A DNA stretch of 20,998 bases from REEB481 sp964586595 (GTDB lineage: Bacteria; Bacteroidota; Bacteroidia; NS11-12g; UBA955), in NCBI GenBank assembly GCA_964586595.1, contig CAZPHB010000029.1, forward strand, positions 1 to 20,998, given 5' to 3'. Below are positions 8,407-15,242 of the stretch, piece by piece. The notes beneath the pieces are model-generated. The model saw nothing but the letters and a program-made list of their open reading frames with translations, ran no database searches and was not told where the DNA came from. Position numbers and translations under genes: made by a program. Position 1 is the stretch's first letter. Each line of letters starts with the position of its first letter.

Positions 8407-11400
8407 ATGCTGCGCCTGTTCCTCTGGATTGCCCTGTTCCACCTGAGTGTTCCGGCACAGGCACAAAGTTCTTGGCGTTTTGCGGCAATTCCCTGCCAGA
8501 ATGATTGGGTTCGGCTTGACAGTTTGCCCATTGTTTCCGGCAGCCTGAGCATCAAACATGCCAATGGCATGCTGCTTCCCGCCAAAGCAATCCTGATGGT
8601 TCCGGGCACCGGGATGATCCGATGCCAAACCACTTGCCAACCCGGCGACTCGCTGTTTTGCGCGTGGCGCGCCATCACCGCCCCCCTTATCCAAAAATTC
8701 CAACTGTTCGATGAACGCATCATCCAGCCCATCCCGGACCGCGAAGGCTTCCGCTTGCCGGTAGATGACCCGGGAAAGGCCACAAAAGGAAACTACATGA
8801 ACAGCGGGCCCCAAATCAGCGGCGTGATGTTCCGTGGACTGAGCGCCGGCAACAATCAGGATGTGGTGCCCAACTCGGGATTAAACCTGCAAATCAGTGG
8901 AAACCTGGCTCCGGGCATCGGCATCGAAGCAGCCATCACCGAACAGGAAGTCCCTTTTCAGCCGGAAGGCAGCAGCAGCAACCTGCAGGATTTTGACCGT
9001 ATTTACCTGACGATTAGCAGTGCCCGTCAGAAAATCACCCTTGGCGACTTCCCCATGCAAAGCGGACCAAGTTATTTTCTGAAGTATCAAAAAAAGGCAC
9101 GTGGTGTTTACCTGGAACATCTGAATACCGATACGTCCGTGTCGTTAAATTTCGCCGTAGCCTTATCGCGGGGGCGATTTTCCCGCAATCAAATCCAAGG
9201 GCTGGAACGCATTCAGGGTCCGTACCGGCTGAGTGGCGCCGCCGGTGAAACTCCGGTGGTGGTGGTTTCCGGCAGTGAAGTGGTGTACCTCGATGGCAAG
9301 AAGCTGCAGCGCGGACTGGATCAGGATTATGTGATCGACTACAACCTCGGAGAACTGCACTTCAACCCCAAAAACATCATCACCGCGTTCAGCCGCATTG
9401 TTGTTGAATTTCAATACAGCGACCGAAACTATACACGTGCTGCAAATACCGGAAATGTGGTTTGGCAGCAAGCGCAGTACCGCATTCAGGCATCGGTATT
9501 CAATGAATCAGACCTGAAAAACCAACCCATATTCCAGAACCTGGACCTGTACGACAGCAGCCTCAACAAAGATGCGCGCAGCATTTTGGCCGAAGCCGGC
9601 AACCAAGCGGAAAAAGCTGTCATCAGCGGCATTCGTCCGTTGTCTGGTTTTGATGTTTCGGGAGTGAACTACATCCTTAAGGACAGCCTGGGGGTGAGAT
9701 TACTTGAATACACAGCCGTTCCCGTGGCCGGTGCCAGCTATTACCGCGCCTCATTCAGCTTTGTTGGCAACGGAAAAGGCAACTACATCGCGATTCCCGG
9801 AGGCAGCAATGGCAGGATTTATCGCTGGGTTGCTCCCGTGGGCGGATTGCCCGGTGGCAGTTATGAGCCACTGATTCCGCTGGCATTGCCCAACCGAAAC
9901 TCCATGATTCAGGTTTCCGGAAGCAGCAACTGGCTGCCCTTGGGCCGTCAGGCACGCTGGCGCTCGGAACTGAACTTGGCCTCTTCAAATGCCGACAAAA
10001 ACACCTTCTCACGCTTTGGCGACAGCCTGAACCAGGGCAGGGCCGGTATGATCCTTCTGGAAGGAACACAACAAATCAAGCGCAACAAAAAAGACAGCTC
10101 CTGGCTGTTGGGAATGCGCCTCAAACACGAACGGACAGGCGCAACCTTTCAGGCTGTGGAACGCTTTCGCGAAGTGGAGTTTGAACGCTTCTGGAACCGT
10201 GGCCTGCAAAACCCCGAATACCGAAAACCGGATTCCCAGGAATTGCTGTGGCATGGACTGGCCAGCCTCAAAGGAGCGCATGGTTTTTCACTGAATCAAC
10301 AAATGGACGCTTATCAATACCAGGGGTTTCAAGGCACACACCAACAAACCACGCTGCAATGGACGCCCGGTAATTGGTTGTTTACCGCCGCAGATGCACG
10401 ACTCCATGGGAAGTACACAGACATGCAGCACCAGTTCAGACGCAGCAGCGCACAAGCCGGTTTCAGAAAATCCGGTCTGAACCATGGCCTGCTCTGGGAA
10501 TGGGAACAAAATGCCGCCAGAAATACCCATGATTCTCTGCTGCCGCAACGCGCTTATCGCTTTCAGCAAAGCTCCTACTACCTGGATTGGATCACGAAGA
10601 ATGGCTGGACATACGGCGGCAGGCTGGGCAAGCGCCTGGATTACAGCCCATACAATCAGGAATTTAAGAAAACAAGCGCCGGATGGAACGGAAGCCTGAA
10701 CATGCGTTATCAATCGGCACAGGGCGCCTACTGGAACCTGCAGCTGCACCGGCGCAGCCTGAACCGTTTCGACAGCAGCCTGTTGTTTCCTTCCGGACCG
10801 GAGGGAAGTCAGTGGATGCTGCGCTCCGAATGGCGCACCGAAAACAACTGGCTGCGCACGAATGGATTTGTACAATCTTCCTCAGGGCGCGAGCAACGAC
10901 GGCAGTATGTTTATGTAGAAGTGCCTGCCGGACAGGGTAACTATTCATGGGTGGATTACAACGAGAACGAGATTCAGGAACAAAATGAATTCGAACCCGC
11001 CGTATTCCGCGACCAGGCCAGATTCATCCGCCTGCTGCTGCCCCTTCCCGACTTTATAGAAACGCGCAACAACGATTATACCCTGAATGCTGAAGTAACA
11101 GCTCCGGAAACTTGGAAGGCCGTTCAAAGGTTCAGCAGCAGCCACAGCTTTGTGTTCAGCGGAAAGAACAACAACAGCCGCTTTGGCGCTTCCCTGCTTC
11201 CTGAAACCTTGTTCAAGGAATCCATCAACGGATCTTACTTGTCCGGGAGGTCGATGCACCGGCACAGCCTGTTCTACAATAAATACGAAGGCAGATTTTC
11301 GCTGGAATACACCTTTCAGAAGCAGGAACAAAGCACCTTGCTTGGCACCGGAAATGAGCGCAGAAAGCACAGCCAACACCTCAGCACGCTCCGACTTTCC

Positions 11401-11889
11401 GGCTCCGGGCCCTGGCTGTGGAATCAATACCTGGAACTCAGTGAAACCGGCGCGCGCTCCGACTTCTTCGAAGCCAACAACTACGCCTTCCGGCAATACA
11501 GCATTGAAGAGAAGATTACTTATAATGGCCTGCGAAACTTCCGCATCAGCCTGTTCGGGAAATACCTGCCGTTCCACTTTACCGACAACAGCTTGCGCAG
11601 CGGATCGCAATGGGACGCCGGATCTGAATGTCAGCTTGGCTTGTTTGGCAGCAGCAATATGGAAGCAGCATTGTCCTACAGCCGCATCGAGTTTCTCGGA
11701 CCTGCCGGCGGGCCTGCCGCTTTTGACGTGCTGCGCGGTTTACAGCCGGGCAACAACCTCAAATGGAACATCGCCCTGCGCATGAAAACCGGAGACCATG
11801 TGCAAATTGACTTTGGTTATGAAGGAAGAAAAATTGCCGAGTTGAACACCATCCACAACGGACGTGTTGAAGCGCGTTACCTGTTTTGA
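8407..11889 (+). CDS. Exported large protein, probable outer-membrane beta-barrel, function unknown
   Basis: The 1160-residue product begins with a clear signal peptide (MLRLFLWIALFHLSVPAQAQ, likely cut after AQA at about residue 19). The mature part is rich in alternating polar and aromatic stretches, and the last residues, RVEARYLF, end in an aromatic Phe, as outer-membrane barrel proteins do. Residues about 294-318 (YLDGKKLQRGLDQDYVIDYN onward) followed by SRIVVEFQYSDRNYTR near 330-342 form a pattern I associate with large Bacteroidota envelope proteins, including parts of the T9SS channel SprA. The protein is far shorter than SprA and is not claimed to be it. It follows the kinase gene by 17 nt and probably shares its transcript. 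Its 3' end overlaps a minus-strand gene by 13 nt. There is no T9SS sorting domain, so export is probably through Sec and barrel assembly. Function is unknown. Confidence 0.8.
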   Translation: MLRLFLWIALFHLSVPAQAQSSWRFAAIPCQNDWVRLDSLPIVSGSLSIKHANGMLLPAKAILMVPGTGMIRCQTTCQPGDSLFCAWRAITAPLIQKFQLFDERIIQPIPDREGFRLPVDDPGKATKGNYMNSGPQISGVMFRGLSAGNNQDVVPNSGLNLQISGNLAPGIGIEAAITEQEVPFQPEGSSSNLQDFDRIYLTISSARQKITLGDFPMQSGPSYFLKYQKKARGVYLEHLNTDTSVSLNFAVALSRGRFSRNQIQGLERIQGPYRLSGAAGETPVVVVSGSEVVYLDGKKLQRGLDQDYVIDYNLGELHFNPKNIITAFSRIVVEFQYSDRNYTRAANTGNVVWQQAQYRIQASVFNESDLKNQPIFQNLDLYDSSLNKDARSILAEAGNQAEKAVISGIRPLSGFDVSGVNYILKDSLGVRLLEYTAVPVAGASYYRASFSFVGNGKGNYIAIPGGSNGRIYRWVAPVGGLPGGSYEPLIPLALPNRNSMIQVSGSSNWLPLGRQARWRSELNLASSNADKNTFSRFGDSLNQGRAGMILLEGTQQIKRNKKDSSWLLGMRLKHERTGATFQAVERFREVEFERFWNRGLQNPEYRKPDSQELLWHGLASLKGAHGFSLNQQMDAYQYQGFQGTHQQTTLQWTPGNWLFTAADARLHGKYTDMQHQFRRSSAQAGFRKSGLNHGLLWEWEQNAARNTHDSLLPQRAYRFQQSSYYLDWITKNGWTYGGRLGKRLDYSPYNQEFKKTSAGWNGSLNMRYQSAQGAYWNLQLHRRSLNRFDSSLLFPSGPEGSQWMLRSEWRTENNWLRTNGFVQSSSGREQRRQYVYVEVPAGQGNYSWVDYNENEIQEQNEFEPAVFRDQARFIRLLLPLPDFIETRNNDYTLNAEVTAPETWKAVQRFSSSHSFVFSGKNNNSRFGASLLPETLFKESINGSYLSGRSMHRHSLFYNKYEGRFSLEYTFQKQEQSTLLGTGNERRKHSQHLSTLRLSGSGPWLWNQYLELSETGARSDFFEANNYAFRQYSIEEKITYNGLRNFRISLFGKYLPFHFTDNSLRSGSQWDAGSECQLGLFGSSNMEAALSYSRIEFLGPAGGPAAFDVLRGLQPGNNLKWNIALRMKTGDHVQIDFGYEGRKIAELNTIHNGRVEARYLF

Positions 11890-13172
11890 TCCGGTGCTGC
11901 TTCCACCGTATAGGCAAGGGATACTTCGGCCGTCCAGGCCAAACTTACCGCCAGTGGAATGAAGAACAAATACGGGTATGGAACCTGAATGAACAAAGTA
12001 AACACCCACAAATACACGTGCAGGCTGCCCATCAGAAACACCGAAAGCGGCATCTTCGTGCGGTAGCTTCGGAAATACAGCCAGATGAACACGGCCACCG
12101 TGAGCAGTGACATGCACAGGTGCAGCAACCGCACCACTTCTATACGTTCGGCAAGCGTATCCGGTACCAGTCGGTAGCACCAATAAGCAAATCCAAGTCC
12201 ACGGCTGATTTGAAACGGATCATCGCCGGCTTGCTGCCATGATTGTCCGGACCATTCTTTATGCGCAGCCAGGGCATAATAGTCCTGTGCGTTCTTAAAC
12301 GACTGTGGTCGTTCGAGCAGAAATGGCAGCACATACAACAATAAAATGCCGGCCAGTACAGGAATGCCCACCTTAAGGATGAATGGAAATCCGCGTTGCT
12401 GCCACAATACCACAACGGCCAGGGGCAACCACAAAACCAGGGAAAAGCGACTCAACAAAATACACACCAGTGCGGCTGCCGCCAGCCAGGGATTGATGGA
12501 TTTCAGGCTGCGGCAAAACAGCAGATAGTAGCCGGCCAGCAGCAGTTCGATGGAATAGCCCATGTCATCCCGCTGAAACAACAACAACAGCAACATGAAC
12601 AAAACAGGCACATAGGAAAGCACGGTTGCGGTGCGCCGCTGCGTTGCCGAAAGCTGCAAAGGGCGGACAAACACCAACGCGAACACATAAAAAAGGATCA
12701 GCGACCATACGCGGGCATCCATTCCGATCCATTCAGAAACCACAAAGGGCAACCAGTGCATGGGCAGATATGTCGGGGCGAGGTAATAGCCAAATTCGGT
12801 GATGGTATCATACGGCACGGCACCGGTGAGCAGGCGTTGTACAAAAAGCTGCACGGTTGGAATCACGTCGCTGTGCGCGGCATCGAGCAGGTAGTCATCA
12901 ACCACCCCGGCATACACAAACAAACCGACCACCATGGCCAGGAACAGGCCCGGCGTGAGCCATGGAACAGAAAGCGAAGCAGCGACAGGCCGCGCCACCA
13001 AATGCTGCCTGCCGATATACCAAAACGGAACGATGGCCGCAGCCAAAGAAACCAAAGGCCCAACCCAATGGCCTAAGATTCCGGGTTTGACCACGGTAAC
13101 CAAAAGCTGAAGCAACATACTTCCCAACAACACCACCCTGGTTTGTTGCCTCATGTTCAATTGCTGTATCAT
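11877..13172 (-). CDS. Multi-pass membrane protein resembling GT-C glycosyltransferases
   Basis: From the ATG at 13172 the product has 431 residues and about ten hydrophobic segments separated by short loops. The first large loop, after the helix at about 76-91, contains VDDYLLDAAHSD with Asp92 and Asp93, and then VPYDTITEFGYYLAPTYLP. An acidic first extracytoplasmic loop followed by an aromatic-rich stretch is the usual layout of GT-C (polyprenyl-phosphate-sugar dependent) glycosyltransferases, so a role in moving sugars to lipids or surface polymers is inferred, not proven. The reading frame can be extended to a TTG at 13190, but that codon lies in the T-rich tail of the upstream terminator, so 13172 (or the ATG at 13154) is more likely. 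The 3' end overlaps the plus-strand barrel-like gene by 13 nt. It could instead be an uncharacterised membrane protein of another family. Confidence 0.75.
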   Translation of the reverse strand: MIQQLNMRQQTRVVLLGSMLLQLLVTVVKPGILGHWVGPLVSLAAAIVPFWYIGRQHLVARPVAASLSVPWLTPGLFLAMVVGLFVYAGVVDDYLLDAAHSDVIPTVQLFVQRLLTGAVPYDTITEFGYYLAPTYLPMHWLPFVVSEWIGMDARVWSLILFYVFALVFVRPLQLSATQRRTATVLSYVPVLFMLLLLLFQRDDMGYSIELLLAGYYLLFCRSLKSINPWLAAAALVCILLSRFSLVLWLPLAVVVLWQQRGFPFILKVGIPVLAGILLLYVLPFLLERPQSFKNAQDYYALAAHKEWSGQSWQQAGDDPFQISRGLGFAYWCYRLVPDTLAERIEVVRLLHLCMSLLTVAVFIWLYFRSYRTKMPLSVFLMGSLHVYLWVFTLFIQVPYPYLFFIPLAVSLAWTAEVSLAYTVEAAPDQNR

Positions 13173-13180
13173 GGCTTGAG

Positions 13181-13217
13181 CTAAACACAAAGCAGCCCGT
13201 CATCGCTAACGGGCTGC
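13181..13217 (-). terminator. Intrinsic terminator after the coiled-coil gene
   Basis: A perfect 9-bp inverted repeat, GCAGCCCGT and ACGGGCTGC, separated by 8 nt (13192-13217), is followed on the minus strand by TTTGTGTTTAG. It starts 21 nt after the coiled-coil gene's stop codon and ends just before the next minus-strand gene, so it should separate the two transcripts, at least partly. The tail is broken by G residues, so some read-through into the membrane-protein gene is plausible. Confidence 0.7.
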
Positions 13218-13238
13218 CTTGTTGTCTTGCGGACGGGA

Positions 13239-14186
13239 TTATTTCAGGTTGAGCTTGGCAGAGCCAATCATGTACCCTTCCGTGTAAACTTCAATGTTGT
13301 AGTTCCCTTTTCTGAAGCCATTGATGGGCTTCCAGCGTGAAGTGAATTCCTTTTCGGAGCGCTCAAATACGAAGGGAATGGAATATGTGTACAGGCTTTC
13401 CTTTCCGTCGTACATCATTTTGCCGGATTCATTGCCGGGATTGGCGATGGTCACACCTTCCGGACCGGTCACCTTCACGTAAAGGGTACGCGGACCTTCA
13501 GCGGCTTCATTATTCTCAGCCACCTTCATGATGATGCGCAGCACCTCGGCAGATCCTGCCTTGTCAGTGGTGCTTTCTTTTTCGCTCATGAATTTCTTCT
13601 TCATGGCATCCACACGCATCGAAGCGGCCTTCAGGCGCTCAGCGATTGATTTCAGCCGCTGAGCTTCCTTTTGCAGGGTGGCATTTTTCTGGGCTGCAGC
13701 CGTCAATTCCTCTTGCTGCGCCTGATTGCTTAGCTCCAACTTGTTGTTGATTTCTTTGAGCTCGGTATTTTCCTGTTCCAGCTTGGCAATGTAAGCCTGC
13801 ATTTCTTCAATCTTCTTCTTGAGGTCGCGCTTGTCTGATTCGCTGGAATTCTTTTCGCGCTGCATCTTGGCAACCAGGCGGCTCAGCTCTTCCTTCTTGG
13901 CAGAAAGTTCTGCGCTGATGGTCACATTTTTGCTGGCCAGCTGCACGCTGTCGGCCTGATATTTCGCGAGGAGTGAACGCGCATCCATCAACAAACGCTC
14001 TTTCTCCATGTTGATTTTCTGTTCCGTTACCAGCTGGCCCTGAACCTGCGTTTTGTCTTTATCACCCTTCCTCCACATATACAGCAGACCTAGGTTCAGG
14101 GTAAGCAGAACCCCAATGATCGAGTACAACAGTACTCTGCTCTTTTTGTCTTTTTCCTGAGCCGGGAAGTTGCTTCGGTTTTCCAT
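13239..14186 (-). CDS. Single-pass membrane protein with long coiled coil and C-terminal beta domain, function unknown
   Basis: The 315-residue product has a short charged N-terminus, one membrane helix at about 18-38 (VLLYSIIGVLLTLNLGLLYM), then a long heptad-rich Glu/Lys/Leu/Gln region from about 45 to 205. This includes KKIEEMQAYIAKLEQENTEL and is almost certainly a coiled coil. The last 90 residues (from GPRTLYVKVTGPEGV onward) have no coiled-coil character and read like a compact beta domain, with FVFERSEKEFTSRWKPINGF and ending SAKLNLK. The helix followed by a soluble body suggests it is anchored in the inner membrane and reaches into the periplasm. I do not recognise a named family. 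The gene stands alone: a good promoter lies just upstream (14210-14238) and a terminator just downstream (13181-13217). It is divergent from rfbC. Confidence 0.85.
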   Translation of the reverse strand: MENRSNFPAQEKDKKSRVLLYSIIGVLLTLNLGLLYMWRKGDKDKTQVQGQLVTEQKINMEKERLLMDARSLLAKYQADSVQLASKNVTISAELSAKKEELSRLVAKMQREKNSSESDKRDLKKKIEEMQAYIAKLEQENTELKEINNKLELSNQAQQEELTAAAQKNATLQKEAQRLKSIAERLKAASMRVDAMKKKFMSEKESTTDKAGSAEVLRIIMKVAENNEAAEGPRTLYVKVTGPEGVTIANPGNESGKMMYDGKESLYTYSIPFVFERSEKEFTSRWKPINGFRKGNYNIEVYTEGYMIGSAKLNLK

Positions 14187-14209
14187 GTTTCAGATGTACG
14201 TTATTTGCG

Positions 14210-14238
14210 CAAAGTTACACATACAATATTCAAGCCAA
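14210..14238 (-). promoter_or_regulatory. Bacteroidota-type promoter of the coiled-coil gene
   Basis: On the minus strand TTG (14238-14236), an 18-nt spacer and TAACTTTG (14217-14210) match the consensus TTG, 17-23 nt, TAnnTTTG used by the primary sigma factor of this phylum. The expected start of transcription is about 17-20 nt before the ATG at 14186. This is the only site in the window where both elements are present at the right spacing. It lies in the intergenic region shared with rfbC. Confidence 0.6.
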
Positions 14239-14252
14239 TACCTGAAAAAACG

Positions 14253-14810
14253 ATGAGGATTATTGAAGAACCCATGCCCGGTCTTTTATTGATTGAACCC
14301 AGGGTGTTCCGCGATGCCCGTGGTTATTTTTTTGAAAGTTTTAGTCAAAAAGCACTGGAACAGCTGGGCATTCGCGTTCCTTTCGTGCAGGACAACCAAA
14401 GTTTGTCGCAGAAAGGCGTATTGCGCGGACTGCATTTCCAGGCGGCGCCTGCCGCGCAGGACAAGCTGGTGCGTGTGATTTCCGGGGCGGTACTCGATGT
14501 AGCCGTTGATGTGCGGAAGGGCTCACCTACCTACGGACGGCATTTTGCCGTGGAATTGAGCGGCAGCAATTTCCTGATGCTCTTCATCCCGAAAGGCTTT
14601 GCCCATGGGTTCCAAACCCTGGAAGACCAAACCGTTTTCTCTTATAAGTGCAGCGATTATTACCATCCGGAAACGGAAGGCGGACTGCGTTGGGACGACC
14701 CGCATGTAGGGATTCCGTGGCGCAGCGAACAGGCTTTGGTTTCGGACAAGGACCAAAAACTGCCGCTGTGGGATCAGTTTCAAAGCCCTTTTACCTACGG
14801 ACAGATTTAA
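14253..14810 (+). CDS. rfbC: dTDP-4-dehydrorhamnose 3,5-epimerase (RfbC/RmlC)
   Basis: This cupin enzyme epimerises dTDP-4-dehydro-6-deoxyglucose at C3 and C5, the third step towards dTDP-L-rhamnose for surface polysaccharides. The 186-residue product has the family signatures RDARGYFFESF (20-30), QDNQSLSQKGVLRGLHFQ with catalytic His61, the FIPKGFAHGFQ strand (111-121) and Tyr131 in FSYKCSDYY, the position of the catalytic tyrosine. The reading frame is open back to a TTG at 14205, but the ATG at 14253 gives the standard N-terminus (MRIIEEPMPG) and the standard length. The other rhamnose genes (rfbA, rfbB, rfbD) are not in the window, so it is an isolated copy. It runs towards tsaE on the other strand, with only 3 nt between the two stop codons and no terminator between them. 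Confidence 0.93.
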   Translation: MRIIEEPMPGLLLIEPRVFRDARGYFFESFSQKALEQLGIRVPFVQDNQSLSQKGVLRGLHFQAAPAAQDKLVRVISGAVLDVAVDVRKGSPTYGRHFAVELSGSNFLMLFIPKGFAHGFQTLEDQTVFSYKCSDYYHPETEGGLRWDDPHVGIPWRSEQALVSDKDQKLPLWDQFQSPFTYGQI

Positions 14811-14813
14811 GCT

Positions 14814-15242
14814 TCAGTTGCTCACCTCATAGCTGCGTCCATGAGCCTCATGGCTGATGTTGACCTTCAGCACCTGCATTCCTTCCAACAGCATTTCCGC
14901 CTGCGAAGGCCATTCAATCAGGCATACATTCGTGCTGTCGAGGTATTCGTAGATGCCGATGTCCAGCAGCTCTTGGGGATCGTTGATGCGGTACCAGTCG
15001 AAGTGGTACATTGTTTCATCGCCGGCGCGGTACTCATTCACCAGCGAAAAAGTGGGGCTGTTTACCGCGTGCTGTACACCCATTTGCCGGCACAACTCCT
15101 GAATGAGCGTGGTTTTGCCTGCGCCCAGGGTTCCGCTGAAGGCGATGATGCGGTACTCCGGAACGAACTCCAGGATGGATGCAGCCACTTCCGAAATTAC
15201 GGCCGCTCCTTCCCCGCTGATGTGGAAGGGCAACTGCCTCAT
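14814..15242 (-). CDS. tsaE: TsaE, ATPase of the tRNA t6A synthesis complex
   Basis: TsaE is the small P-loop ATPase that works with TsaB and TsaD to place threonylcarbamoyl-adenosine at position 37 of tRNAs reading ANN codons. The 142-residue product is normal in length and shows Walker A GTLGAGKTT (37-45), the family motif SPTFSLVNEY (62-71), HFDWYR (80-85) and LIEWP (108-112). Its ATG overlaps the porX stop codon (ATGA), so the two genes are almost certainly co-transcribed with porX first. TsaB and TsaD are not in the window. The tail-to-tail arrangement with rfbC leaves no room for a separate terminator. Confidence 0.95.
   Translation of the reverse strand: MRQLPFHISGEGAAVISEVAASILEFVPEYRIIAFSGTLGAGKTTLIQELCRQMGVQHAVNSPTFSLVNEYRAGDETMYHFDWYRINDPQELLDIGIYEYLDSTNVCLIEWPSQAEMLLEGMQVLKVNISHEAHGRSYEVSN

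Noticed and set aside
12396..13076. 226-residue plus-strand open frame opposite the GT-C-like gene
   Set aside because: Gln/His-rich shadow of Leu- and Val-rich membrane coding sequence.
13173..13190. Longer N-terminus of the GT-C-like protein from a TTG at 13190
   Set aside because: The TTG lies in the T-rich tail of the upstream terminator, and normal ATG codons follow at 13172 and 13154.
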